Source: Thinopyrum elongatum (lineage: Eukaryota; Streptophyta; Magnoliopsida; Poales; Poaceae). Taken from it: a stretch of DNA of 64,000 nucleotides. Below the pieces are notes generated by a model, which searched no databases, was not told where the DNA came from, and was given only the letters and a program-made list of their open reading frames with translations. A program made the translations under genes and the position numbers. Of the stretch, positions 1-11,099 are shown in pieces. Location: NCBI GenBank assembly GCA_011799875.1, contig CM022302.1, positions 318,846,144 through 318,910,143 of the forward strand, written 5' to 3'. The stretch's first letter is position 1; each line of letters opens with the position of its first letter.

Positions 1-322
1 CTTTGCATTGTCACCCATGAGTTGCTCGACGAGGCCGGTCGCCTTCTCAACCGAGGCATCGATAATCTTGAGCAGCTTTATCAAGCCGTCGACCAGCTCC
101 TGCTGCTTAATTAGGCCAGCGAGAATGTCGTCATCGCTGGCCAAGGACTTCAGCACCGCCAGCTCATTGCAATTGCCGACACGGCGAGTGCGCTTGTGAG
201 AGCCCCCGCGCGCCGGTGAGAGCTTGTTCGAGGGCTCCACGGCGCGCCAGGACATCTCTGCTGCGGCTGCCGCGTAGCAGCGGGACCTCTCTAGTGATTC
301 CGCGGTCGTGGTATTTGCACCC
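1..322 (-). pseudogene. Unidentified coding fragment cut by element A
   Basis: Reading the minus strand with codon boundaries at multiples of three, there is no stop over about 107 codons. The translation is hydrophilic and gene-like: an Ala-rich run (YAAAAAEMSW), a basic Ser/Arg stretch (SPARGGSHKRTRR), then an amphipathic helical part rich in Leu/Lys/Glu (LIKQQELVDGLIKLLKII) that could be a coiled coil. No start lies in the window, and the frame runs into the LTR of element A at about 322, so it is a fragment open at both ends. I do not recognise the family. A transposon-encoded protein is as likely as a host gene. Continuous openness over 320 bp with protein-like composition is the only support. 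Confidence 0.4.
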
Positions 323-1897
323 TCATACGTCTCCAACGTATCTATAATTTTTGCTTGTTCCAAGATTTTATATTATCATTCTGGGATGTTTTACAATCAT
401 TTTATAGCAACTTTATATCATTTTTTGGGACTAACCTATTGACATAGTGCCAGTGCCAACCGTTGTTTTTTGTTTACTTCGCAGAATATCAGTACCAAAC
501 GGAGTCCAAATGCAGTAAAACTATTTGGAGAACTTTTTTGGACCAGGAGACACAATATGGGCCAAAGAAGTACCAGAGGGGAGGCCCGAGGTGGGCACAA
601 CCAACCTGGGTGCGCCCAGGGGGGTTGTGCCCCCGTCGGTGGCCTCCCGCACCGCCTCTTCACCCTATAAATCCCCAAATATTCCAAAAACCCTAGGATA
701 GTCGACGAAAAACAATTCCAGCCGCCGCAAGTTCCAGAACCACGAGATCCAATCTCGACACCATCACGGAGGGGTTCATCATCCTCATTGGTGCCTCTCC
801 GATGATGTGTGAGTAGTTCATCATAGACCTACGAGTCCGTAGGCAGTATCTAGATGGCTTCCTCTCTCTCTTTTGATTCTCAATACAATGGTCTCTTGGA
901 GATCTATTTGATGTAACTCTTTTCTGCGGTGTGTTTGTTGGGATACGATGAGCTTTGAGTTTATGATCAGATCTATATCCATGAATATTATTTGAGTCTT
1001 TGTTTGATCTCGTATATGCATGATTATTTATAGCCTCGTATTTCTTCTTTGAATCTTTGGTTTAGTTAGGCCAACTAGATCGATTCTTCTTGCCATGGGA
1101 AGAGGTGCTTTGTGATGGGTTCGATCATGCGGTGTTCTTTCCCAGTGACAGAAGGGGCAGCAAGACATGCATGTATCGTTGCTATTAAGGATAACAAGAT
1201 GGGGGCTATTCCTACATGAATAGATCTCATCTACATCATGCCATCATTCTTATTGCATTACTCCATTTCTCCATGAACTTAATACACTAGATGCATGCTG
1301 GATAGCGGTCGATGTGTGGAGTAATAGTAGTAGATGCAAGCAGGAGTCGGTCTACTAATCTTGGACATGATGCCTATATATTGATCATTGCCTTGGATAT
1401 CGTCATAATTATTCGATCTTCTATCAATTGCCCAACAGTAATTTGTTTACCCACCGTATGCTATTTTCTTGAGAGAAGCCACTAGTGAAATCAACGGCCC
1501 CGGGGTCTATTCTTTATCATATTTGCTTTGAGATCTATTTTTATTCGCTTTTATTTTCATATCTATTATTCCAAAAACCCAAAAATACCTTGCTGCACTT
1601 TTTTGTTACTTATTTTATTTCGCGTTTTATCGAGATCTATTTATCCAATCTACCCAATTTTTATCCCGTCAACTTGACAATTTCTTGCGCCGTTACCCGT
1701 AGAGGGATTGACAACCCCTCATAAGCGTCGGGTTGCAAGTATTTGTTATTTGTGTGTAGGTACCGTTTACATAGTGTTGCTTGGTTCTCCTACTGGATTG
1801 ATACCTTGGTTTCACAACTGAGGGAAATACCTACCGTAGTTGTGCTGCATCATCCCTTCCTCTTTGGGGAAATACCGACGTAGTTCAAGCGACATCA
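323..1897 (+). repeat. Left (5') LTR of element A
   Basis: It matches 6669-8235 almost base for base along its length, with scattered substitutions and small indels. It contains a GC-rich palindrome (about 575-650), a TATA box just after it, and the terminal ATCA. The 5' terminus is mutated from TG to TC at 323-324. Confidence 0.85.
666..672 (+). promoter_or_regulatory. TATA box of the element A left LTR
   Basis: TATAAAT follows the GC-rich palindrome and is kept at the same place in the right LTR (7005-7011). This position fits the start of transcription of the element's genomic RNA. The transcription start itself is not visible. Confidence 0.6.
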
Positions 1898-1908
1898 AAA
1901 GGAATTTC

Positions 1909-1926
1909 TGGCGCCGTTGCCGGGGA
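1909..1926 (+). other. Primer-binding site of element A (tRNA-Asp)
   Basis: TGGCGCCGTTGCCGGGGA lies 11 bases after the left LTR and is complementary to the 3' end of plant tRNA-Asp. The same site type primes elements B and C. Confidence 0.8.
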
Positions 1927-2114
1927 GACATCATCAACATCTATCAGGTTCCTAATCAAAAATATCAACTCCTTGCAATTTACATTATTTGCCATTTGCC
2001 TCTCATTTTCATCTCCCCACTTCACAAAGTTTTGTTGTTTTATTCGCTCTCTTTTTCGTTCGCCGTTTTCTCGTCAGATCTGTTTTTGTTTGGAATCTTG
2101 TTTGTGTAGTCACG

Positions 2115-3116
2115 ATGACTCAAGAAAACACCAAGTTGTGTGATTTTTCCAATACCAATAACAATGATTTTATTAGCACTCTGATTGCTCCTCTCGCCAC
2201 TAGTGCGGAAACTTGTGATATTAATGCCGGTTTGTTGAATCTTGTTATGGAAGATCAGTTTTCCGGTACTCCTAATGAGGATGATGCGTCCCATCTAAAC
2301 ACATTCTTAGAATTACGCGATATGCAAAAGAAAAAATATGTGGACAATGATATTGTGAATTTGAAATTATTTCCTTTCTCTTTGAGGGATCTAGCAAAAA
2401 ATTGGTTTTCTTCTTTGCCTCACAATAGTATCGATTCTTGGGATAAGTGCAAAGATGCTTTTATTACTAAGTATTTTCCGCCCGCGAAAATTATTTCCCT
2501 TAGAACTCAAATCATGAATTTTAAGCAACTTGAGCATGAACATGTTGCACAATCTTGGGAAAGAATGAAGTTGATGCTAAGAAATTTTCCTACTCATGGT
2601 TTAAATCTTTGGATGATCATACAAAAATTTTATGCGGGATTGAACTTTGTTTATACAAATCTTTTAGATTCCACCGCCGGTGGTACTTTTATGGAAATTA
2701 CTTTGGGTGAAGCTACTAAATTGCTTGATAATATTATGGCAAATTATTCACAAAGGCATACTGAAAGAGCACCTACTAGTAAAAAAGTTAATTCGGTTGA
2801 AGAAATTACTACGTTGAGTGAAAAAGTTGATGCTCTTATGAAATTGGTTGCTAATAAAAGTGCTCCTATTGATGTTAATGATGTGCCTTTTTCTACTTTT
2901 ATTGAGCAAAATAGTGATCCCGTAGATGTGAATTTTGTCTCGCGACACAATTTTAATAACAGTGCTTATAGAGGTAATTTTAATCCTAGGCCTTTTACTG
3001 GAAATTCCTCTAATAATTATGGTAATTCTTCTTACAATAATAATAGGAACACCTCTGATCTTGAGAATAATATTAAATATTTATCAATGCTCAAATACTT
3101 TTCAATACTACGATAG
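2115..3116 (+). pseudogene. gag-like protein of element A, disrupted
   Basis: From ATG 2115 (MTQENTKLCD) the frame runs about 333 codons to a stop at 3116. The middle has the retrotransposon gag signature: a hydrophobic core with LRDLAKNWFSSLP, then SIDSWDKCKDAFITKYFPP and LEHEHVAQSWERMKLMLRNFP. The C-terminal part is Asn/Ser-rich (GNFNPRP, NNYGNSSYNN) with no CCHC zinc knuckle. The family reading frame carries on after the stop in another frame (LNKIDDMSKA near 3125), so at least two frameshifts separate it from the protease. The protein would form the virus-like particle. ATG 2115 is preferred to the ATG at 1989 because the 42 codons between look like leader sequence. Confidence 0.75.
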
Positions 3117-3269
3117 AAGAAAAGTTGAATAAGATTGATGATATGTCTAAAGCATTGATAGAATTTCTCAAGGTGTAGAAAATCTCAAGTTGAAAATTTT
3201 GTACCCAAGGTTGCTGAATCAATTAAAGCTTTATATGTTTCTACGGCTGAAAGTAATAAAAGAACCGCT

Positions 3270-4180
3270 ATGCTTAGAGCTAAAAGAGAATTTTTAGAAA
3301 GAGTGTTTTCTAGTGATTGCTTTCATAAAAATGTTGAAGATCTTAAAGTGATTGGTGTTTATTCTATTGATTCCTTGTTTAGTAAAATTCAAATTGATGA
3401 TAAAGGGACTAAAGAAGAGACAACTTTAGTTAGAAGGCGTCCCGATAATTCGGAGGGTGAAAATCTTGATGAAAAAATTGATAAAAGTGGGTTTGGAGAG
3501 GTCAAAACTTTAACTAGTGGTGTGCCCACTCTTTTGGACTACAAAGACTTTAATTATGATAATTGCTCTTTGCTTGAATGTATTTCTTTGTTACAATCCA
3601 TGATAAATTCACCCCATGCTTATGAACAAAATAAAGCTTTTACTAAACATATCGTAGATGCCATGATGAAAGCTTTGGAAGAAAAATTGGAACTAGAGAT
3701 TTCAATTCCTAGAAAATTGCATGATGAATGGGAACCTACTATCAAAGTCAAGATAAAAAATCATAAGTTTTTTGCTCTATGTGATTTGGGTGCTAGTGTT
3801 TCCACAATTCCGAAATCTTTATGTGATGTGCTTGGTCTTACCGATATTGAAGAATGTTCTCTTAATTTGCACTTGGAGGATTCTACTATTAAAAAGCCTT
3901 TGGGAAGAATTAATGATGTTCTTATTCTTACAAATAGAAATCATGTGCCCATAGATTTTATTGTTCTTGATATGATTGCAATCTGTCTTGTCCAATTATA
4001 CTTGGTAGACCGTTTTTACGTACTATTGGTGTCATGATTGATATGAAAGAAGGCAATATTAAATTTCAATTTCCACTAAGAAAGGGTATGGAACACTTCC
4101 CTAGAACAAGAATTAAGCCACCATATGAATTAATCATGAGGGCATCCTATGGATCTAAAACTAAAGATGGCAATACTTGA
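3270..4180 (+). pseudogene. Aspartic protease region of element A, frameshifted
   Basis: The frame continues the gag-derived region with a Lys/Glu-rich stretch and then the retropepsin active site ALCDLGASVSTIP. This is the plant Gypsy form of D-S/T-G, with the catalytic Asp present. The second protease motif (ILGRPFLRTIG) appears only after a shift near 3975, and the product then ends at TGA 4178-4180. After the stop the element has no reverse transcriptase; this was checked by eye on both strands. The protease would cleave the Gag precursor, but the frameshift before its C-terminal half probably kills it. Confidence 0.75.
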
Positions 4181-4218
4181 ATCTATGCATTATGCCTAGC
4201 TAGGGGCATAAAACGATA

Positions 4219-4238
4219 GCGCTTGTTGGGAGGCAACC
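4219..4238 (+). repeat. Small hairpin after the element A protease frame
   Basis: TTGGG AGGCAA CCCAA forms a 5-bp stem in a GC-rich context 40 bases after the stop codon. The position, just after the frame, suggests an RNA structure, but it could be chance. Confidence 0.4.
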
Positions 4239-4840
4239 CAATGAATAAAATTTATTTTTGCCTTTTTAATTCTGATCTTGAGTGTTTGCAAAATTATGCC
4301 TCTGTTATGATTGTGTTTTTTATGTTTTAATTAGTGTTTGTGCCAAGTAAAACCTTTGGGATAGCTTTGGTGATAGTTGATTTGATCCTGTTGAAAAAGA
4401 GAAACTTTTGTGTCCAGTGACAGAATTGTTCAAGTTCACAGAAGCGACGAAAAATTCTGAATTTTTTACACAATATTTATATACAAATTTCCTATGTTTC
4501 CAAATTTTCCAGCATTTTTTAACTTACATAATATGAGAACAATTCGCATCTTTACAGACTGTTCTATTTTTGACAGATTCTGCTTTCTTTGCATTGTGTG
4601 CTTATTTTAATGAATCTATGGATTGTACCGGGGGGTATAAGCCATGCTAAAGTTAGAATACAGTAGATATAATGCAATAACAAAATTTTAATGGGTTTTC
4701 TACACTACTTAAAGTAAAGATTCGTTTTCTTATACTAACGGATCTCACAAAGGTTTTTTTAAGTTTTGTGTGATTGAAGTTTTCAAGTTTTGGGTGAGAT
4801 CGCGATGGATGAAGGAATAAGGAGTGAAAAGAGCCTAAGA

Positions 4841-4922
4841 TTGGGGATGCCCCATGGCACCCCAAGTTAATATTCAAGGAGAACCAAGCAACTAAGCTTG
4901 GGGATGCCTCGAAGGCATCCCC
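4841..4922 (+). repeat. Pair of adjacent hairpins with polypurine-like arms
   Basis: The first arm pair runs from TTGGGGATGCC (4841) to GGCACCCCAA (about 4856), with a one-base bulge. The second is perfect: GGGGATGCC at 4900-4908, loop TCGAA, GGCATCCCC at 4914-4922. The left arms repeat the sequence CTTGGGGATGC that also forms the purine tract before the right LTR (about 6658-6668). Confidence 0.75.
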
Positions 4923-6654
4923 TCTTTCTTCTAACGACCATCGCTATTTTACTTGGAGCTATATTTTTATTGGTCACATATCATGAGTTTTGCTTGGAGC
5001 GTCTTGTATTGTATGAGTCTTGACTTGTTTTGCTTTCTATTTTTTCACAAGTATACTTGCTGTACACACCTATTTGAGAGAGCCAAAATTATGCTATGAT
5101 TTTTTAGAATTGCCCTATATGCTTCACTTAAAAAAATTAGCTATGGAATCGCTCTAGTGCTTCAGTTATATCTTTTTGAGCATGATGTGCTTTAATATTT
5201 TTGAAGAAATGCTCTCATGCTTCACTTAGATTTATTTGAGATTTAGTAAATTTTTGAAGAAATTCTCTCATGCTTCACTTATATTATTTTGAGAGACGAA
5301 AAATTTTATGCTTATGTTCTTCACTTAGATTTATTTGAGCTTGTCAAAAGCAATTGCAATATATGAAACTAGTCCCAAAGTGATAGATATTAAAGAGGGA
5401 TATAATAAAAACTTTCATGAAGATCATTGGACAAAATAAACTTGATTCTTTGTAATAGTTTTGAGATATGGTGATAGTGATATGTGAGTCATGTTGGTGA
5501 GTAATTATGCTTTAGTAAGAATATTGGTGTTAAGGTTTGTGATTCACTATGCAAGCATGAAAGTCAATAGTTACGCAATGAAATTACATCCTACTTGTGG
5601 TGCATTATTCGGTGTTAGTTATGCATAATGCTCGCTTATGTGATTTTTTGTTTCTTGGTTGGTTGCTTCTCAATCTTTTTGCTAGCCTCCACTTGTACTA
5701 AGTAGAAATACTACTTGTGCATCCAACATCTTTAAAACTAGTTTTGCCATATGAGTCCACCATACCTACCTATATGCAGTATTTCCATGCCGTTCTAAGC
5801 AAATTTGTATGTGCCATCTCTAATTTTCAAAATAAATTTCCTTTTTGTGTGCTCGTACCGCTCATGAAGCGGCAGGGGGTGGCCAATATTTTCCATGCTA
5901 GATGTGTTATTCTCAAGCTGAGTGTTTAGTCACTTGTCATTGCACGAGAGTGCGGCAGTAATAGGGATGCCCAGTCCCAAAATGAAAAAGAAATTTACTT
6001 TATGTTGTCAAATAATAAATTCCTTGGAAAGTGTTGGTATGGACGGTACCCGTGGATACGGCTAGCCGTGGAATGTGAAAGGATGGTGGAAAAAGGAATA
6101 AACTTTATTTTCTGTTTGGGAACCACCTATGATATATCTAGCATGGAAAGTATTGGGAATTACTCGGTCGTTCTCGTTGACGGGAAAAGTATGCCTCTCA
6201 AAAAAATTATATCTCAATTTAAGCTTTGAGCTCTGGCACCTGTACAAATCCCTACTTCCCTCTGCAAAGGCACTATCTATTTACTTTATGCAATTTTTTA
6301 TTTTTATTTGAGTCTCCATCTTCTCTTATAAAGCACCAACTAAGGGGCACTATGATCATACTTGAGCATTGGATGTAGCTAATATATGAGTGTGTTTCAT
6401 GAATGGATCAATGATTGAGCATGATGGGCTAGGGATAACTTTCTTTAGTGTTGATATTTTGAAAGACATGGTTGCTTGTTGATATGCTTGAGTATTGAAA
6501 TCTTCATGTTAAAACTAGACTATTGCTTTGAACCGTATAAAAGTCCAAATGTCCATGCTACAAAAGAAAAGAATATGTGATGAACATGTTAGGCAGCATT
6601 CCACATAAAAAATTCTATTTTTATCATTTACCTACTCGAGGACAAGTAGGAATT

Positions 6655-6668
6655 AAGCTTGGGGATGC
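6655..6668 (+). other. Polypurine tract of element A
   Basis: The bases AAGCTTGGGGATGC directly precede the TG of the right LTR, where plus-strand DNA synthesis is primed. The purine run is short and interrupted, as is common in this group. Confidence 0.55.
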
Positions 6669-8235
6669 TGATACGTCTCCAATGTATCTATAATTTTTGC
6701 TTGTTCCATGCTATTATATTATCATTCTTGGATGTTTTACAATCATTTTATAGCAACTTTATATCATTTTTTGGGACTAACCTATTGACATAGTGCCCAG
6801 TGCCAGTTGTTGTTTTTTGCTTGGTTTTTACTTTGCAGAATATCAGTACCAAACGGAGTCCAAATGCAACAAAACTTTTTGGAGAAATTTTTTGGACCAA
6901 AAGACACAACATGGGCTAAAGAAGTACCAGAGGGGAGGCCCGAGGTGGGCGCGCCCAAGGGGGTTGTGCCCCCCTCGGTGGCCTCCCGCACTGCCTCTTC
7001 GCCCTATAAATCCCCAAATATTCTAGCAACCCTAGGAGAGTCGACGAAAAATAATTTCAGTCGCCGCAAGTTCCAAAACCACGAGATCCAATCTAGACAC
7101 CATCACGGAGGGGTTCATCATCCTCATTGGTGCCTCTCCGATGATGCGTGAGAAGTTCATCATAGACCTACGGGTCTGTAGGCATTAGCTAGATGGCTTC
7201 CTCTCTCTCTTTTGATTCTCAATACAATGGTCCTTTGAAGATCTATTTGATGTAACTCTTTTTTGCGGTGTGTTTGTTGGGATCCGATGAACTTTGAGTT
7301 TATGATCAGATCTATATCCATGAATATTATTTGAGTCTTCTTTTGATCTCTTATATGCATGATTATTTATAGCCTCGTATTTCTTCTTCGAATCTTTGGT
7401 TTAGTTAAGCCAACTAGATCGATTTTTCTTGCCATGGGAAGAGGTGCTTTGTGATGGGTTCGATCGTGCGATGTTCTTTCCTAGTGATAGAAGGGGCAGC
7501 AAGACACGCATGTATCGTAGCTATTAAGGATAACAAGATGGGGCTATTCCTACATGAATAGATCTCGTCTACATCATGTCATCGTTCTTATTGCATTACT
7601 CCATTTCTCCATGAACTTAATACACTATATGCATGCTGGATAGTGGTCGATGTGTGGAGTAATAGTAGTAGATGCAGGCAGGAGTCGGTCTACTAATCTT
7701 GGACGTGATGCCTATATATTGATCATTGCCTTGGATATCGTCATAATTATTCGATCTTCTATCAATTGCCCAACAGTAATTTGTTTACCCACCGTATGCT
7801 ATTTTCTTGAGAGAAGCCACTAGTGAAATCTACGGCCCCCGGGTCTATTCTTTATCATATTTGCTTTGAGATCTATTTTTATTTGCTTTTATTTTCAGAT
7901 CTATTATTCCAAAAACCCAAAAATACCTTGCTGCACTTTTTTGTTACTTATTTTATTTCGCATTTTATCGAGATCTATTTATCCAATCTACACAATTTTT
8001 ATCCCGTTAACTTGACAATTTCTGGCGCCGTTACCCGTACAGGGATTGACAACCCCTCATAAGCGTCTGGTTGCAAGTATTTGTTCTTTGTGTGTAGGTA
8101 CTGTTTACATAGTGTTGCTTGGTTCTCCTACCGGATTGATACCTTGGTTTCATAACTGAGGGAAATACCTACCATAGCTGTGCTACATCATCCCTTCCTC
8201 TTTGGGGAAATACCGACGTAGTTCAAGCGACATCA
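6669..8235 (+). repeat. Right (3') LTR of element A
   Basis: Second copy of the LTR, starting TGATACGTCTCC and ending CGACATCA. It keeps the palindrome and the TATA box (7005-7011). Its palindrome lacks a piece of about 20 bases near 6950 that is present in the left LTR. Confidence 0.85.
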
Positions 8236-8484
8236 CTTGACAGGAAAGACCTATTTTGTGGGTGATGAGGAGAGGAACTGTGAAGTAATTTTCGAGTGGG
8301 TAGTTTTTATAGCCTGGTGCTAAGTGTGAACACATTTAGGTTTGATCGGTGTGAACAGATTTGCAATTACTTATTGCATGGTAATCTGGAATGTGACGAG
8401 AAACAAGCTCAAAATTTATTGATGGTTCTGGGCTCGAAGCCCGAAACACACCTTCATATGGCTGGACGTTTCTGTCGTTCTGGC

Positions 8485-8536
8485 TCATCACAAACAATTC
8501 TTATGGATTAACCGTATGCCACGCATCGCACACGCA
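8485..8536 (+). repeat. Lone copy of the 84-bp subterminal unit
   Basis: The bases TCATCACAAACAATTCTTAT and the following ACCGTATGCCACGCATCGCA match best the array copy starting at 10919. A direct copy 2.4 kb away marks both sides of the same element. Confidence 0.65.
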
Positions 8537-8992
8537 TCCGAAGCCCGAAACGGTTCCTAGATGGCATACGTGGGCCCGCGTTCTTGGATGTGTACGTGCC
8601 TGCCCACTATCACACGCGGTCCAGATATCACCATCGTGTCCCACGGGGTGCTAGAAAGTTGACCAGAATTGCAATATGCAGGTGTGGTTGCTCACCATTA
8701 AGGCGGCCGCGGCGCGCTCCGCTCTGGCATTCATGCGCGCGCTCTGCTCGCCGTTGAGGCAAATTTACAATGGCAACGATTAATAATTGTCTTACATCTT
8801 CTGGATAATTTAAAATCCCACATGCGGCAATGCCCAAAACACTCATGGCCTACATATGCTTAGTGACTTAAAATGTCGATATGCGACATTTGCATACAAT
8901 TATAATAAACTATAGGCTAAAAGGCTGAGCTGGTGGCCTTCTGATGACGGTCTTCTCGGACTCCATGATCAGCATAGCACCCTTGCGGCCGT

Positions 8993-9664
8993 TCATTCCG
9001 AGTGCCCCGACCCTCGGCCACGGTACCCGTCTCCGCCTACGGAGGTTCTGGCGCTGGGAGGCTCTTGGGGCTGCTGGGCCTCGTCCAGTAGAGCTTGACA
9101 GCGTGCAATCGCGCGCATGACATGCCCGCGGAACCGCTCCATTTCCATGTCTCTGCCCTGGTAGCAAATTCCATCCTTCACCTGCATCCTCGAGATACCA
9201 TGTTGGCGATGTTCTACTTCATCGGTGACATCAACTCCGCCAAGGGTGCGCTCGAGCCTGACCACCACATCGTTGGGATCAAGGTTGACACGGCCGCCGC
9301 TGGCAATGATGAAGCCGCAGACTGGCTGTCTCATAACTGAATTGTAGAGGTCTTGTGCCCATTCCTGGCAGAGCATCAGGCTCATGAGCACCGGTGACGG
9401 AGGCTCTTCGGGTGGGTCATTGATCATGTCGCCTAGCAGCTCTGGATCTTTTGCACGGTGGATGGCAAACTGCTCATCACATTTCCTCTGCAATATGTCC
9501 ATTGTGCGCCCAAGGACTGTCACGGCGATATCACTGCTGATGGGCCATGGTGCCTACACCGGCCGATGAAGCTCTTGCTCCCCGACCTTCTCCGGCTCGT
9601 TCTCCTTGCCGAAGATGTAACGCGGGTAGGGTTTGACGTTGAAGGTTTGGTCGTTGCCTGGCAT
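8993..9664 (-). pseudogene. Unidentified 223-codon frame in the CACTA-like remnant
   Basis: From the ATG at 9664 (MPGNDQTFNV, PRYIFGKENEPEK) the minus strand is open to the stop at 8993, apart from a single TAG at 9554-9556 where CAG is one change away. The C-terminal 176 codons from 9523 are uninterrupted. The protein has a Glu/Pro-rich patch (DPPEEPPSPV), a helical middle (MSLMLCQEWAQDLYNSVM), and a Gly/Arg-rich end (GGDGYRGRGSGHSE). I recognise no family. Its place between subterminal repeats suggests an accessory gene of the transposon or a captured host fragment. A real gene is supported only by length and composition. Confidence 0.4.
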
Positions 9665-10360
9665 GCTTGGAATAACTAATGGTAGATGGGTGTGGACTAG
9701 ATCTGCGCACAGTGTCGCGATGGTGCGTTGCCGCCTGGGTCATATGCAGCAAGCCATTAGCTGGTGGTGGGAAACCGATGAGGGAAGAGGCGGGAAGAAT
9801 TGGCGTGGATTGCGGGACACGTGTATGATGTCATTAATTTCTGCACTGGGCATCTATGTTGGTACAGGTAGTACCTATATCGTGGTTTATTGGACCCCTT
9901 TGTATTTAGTAGTACCAAAATTTGACCTTAAATTTGACGTCTGCTCGCGTCCCTCCACGTGCTCTGCTCGCCGTTTAGGCGCTAAGGTGCGCTCGGGTCG
10001 CGTCCCTCCGCGCGCGCTCTGCTAGCGGTTGGGGCCGGCGCACGATCACGATGGGGAAGCTTTAGTTATTTGATCTCAGATTGTGTTAATTAATTATACC
10101 TCTAGACCTAGAATCATCCAGCTATGGAGGTATAATTAATTAACCTAAACTATGATCTCTGGCGCCCGTTCCCATCGCACAACTCCATCTTGTCGTTGGC
10201 CGTTGGGAGTATGCGGTATGTGTGGGTAACTAGCTAGCAAGTGGATCAGTAGCGAGTCGCCGCTGCCAGCCATTGCTGTGGTTATTTATAGCTAGGACCT
10301 GGCTAGGGGATTGGGGATTTTACAATTCACCCATGTGGAGCGCGGGAAGACTAAGTAGAG
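9665..10360. other. Non-coding stretch in the CACTA-like remnant
   Basis: No supported gene. It is GC-rich at about 9940-10030, where phrases such as CGCGCGCTCTGCT are shared with 8720-8755, and it contains a strong inverted repeat (10086-10143). Confidence 0.5.
10086..10143. repeat. Perfect 17-bp inverted repeat
   Basis: TTAATTAATTATACCTC (10086-10102) and its exact complement GAGGTATAATTAATTAA (10127-10143) flank a 24-base loop. Imperfect pairing continues outward for about 14 bases. It may be the core of a small foldback element. Confidence 0.8.
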
Positions 10361-10443
10361 CACACAACCCGACAACCGTATGCGGTGTCACGTGTTATCA
10401 CACACGTGTTAACATAAGGAAACGTATGTGTAACTTACTAATC

Positions 10444-10480
10444 ATCGCACACGAGTACTCGCATATGCATCGTGTGCGAT
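10444..10480. repeat. 11-bp inverted repeat of the subterminal motif
   Basis: ATCGCACACGA (10444-10454) pairs with TCGTGTGCGAT (10470-10480). The arms are the motif repeated throughout this element, which would be a natural transposase-binding site. Confidence 0.75.
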
Positions 10481-10488
10481 ACTCCTAG

Positions 10489-11085
10489 CCATCGCAAGCA
10501 ACTAGTTTGCAATTTTCAAAGCTTTTTCTACGCGCAGGATCGCACACGAATTAACTCTAGTAACCGTCCATGTTATATTTTCTCATCGCAAACAGTTCTT
10601 CCGAGTGGGTTGTTTGCCGCGTATCACACACATCTTGTTTACACGAATCATTTGTATTCTTTTGGCTCATCGCAAATAGTTCATCTATGTGAACTGTATG
10701 CCGCATATCACACACATCTTGTTAAGTTGAACCATTTTTGTTGTGTTCCCTAATCGAAAATAGTTCATCCGAGTGAACCGTATGTCGTATATCGCACGCA
10801 CCTCGATCTGGCTATCTGTTTCTGTTGCATTCCCTAATAGCAAACAGTTCATCCGAGTGAACTGTATGCCGTATATCCCACACACCTTTATATAGCAGCC
10901 CGTTTCTATTGTTCTGCCTCATCGCAAACAGTTCTTATGGATTAACCGTATGCCACGCATCGCACACGCAACTATAATATGAACTGTGTTTGATGTATCC
11001 GCCATTGCAAACGTTTTGCATCTTTTTTGACGGGTTTTTTACATCACTGTTTGCGATTAATGCATCGCACACAGTTTTGTCGAAG
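10489..11085 (+). repeat. Tandem array of 84-bp units
   Basis: Units starting TCATCGCAAACAGTTC begin at 10583, 10667, 10751, 10835 and 10919: five copies exactly 84 bases apart, differing by substitutions only. A degenerate copy precedes them (about 10489) and another follows (about 11002). Each contains GTGAACCGTATGCCGTATAT and a CACACAC block. Confidence 0.85.
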
Positions 11086-11099
11086 GGTCTCTAATTGCA

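Larger units (their letters stand above)
4181..6654 (+). other. Non-coding interior of element A
   Basis: No coding frame of note. It is AT-rich and holds three small hairpins (see separate entries) and a degenerate tandem repeat at about 5110-5345. The tandem repeat is built on phrases such as CTCTCATGCTTCACTTA and GATTTATTTGAG, repeated about three to four times. It fills the place where pol would be in an autonomous relative. It could be packaging or structural RNA, or simply decayed sequence. Confidence 0.6.
323..8235 (+). mobile_element. Element A: non-autonomous Gypsy-type LTR retrotransposon (gag-protease only)
   Basis: Two direct repeats of about 1.57 kb (323-1897 and 6669-8235) flank a 4.77-kb interior. 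In order, the interior has a tRNA-Asp primer site, a gag-like frame, an aspartic protease, about 2.5 kb without coding, and a purine tract. There is no reverse transcriptase, RNase H or integrase, so it would need enzymes from another element. The right LTR starts TGATACG and ends ATCA. The left LTR starts TCATACG, so the terminal G has changed. The flanks (CACCC on the left, CTTGA on the right) show no target duplication. This suggests recombination between elements or loss of a flank. The gag and the tRNA-Asp primer suit Athila-like Triticeae families; the exact family is not established. Confidence 0.85.

Noticed and set aside
10489..11085. CRISPR-like array
   Set aside because: Units are head-to-tail copies of one 84-bp monomer without unique spacers, in a plant nuclear context; they are transposon subterminal repeats.
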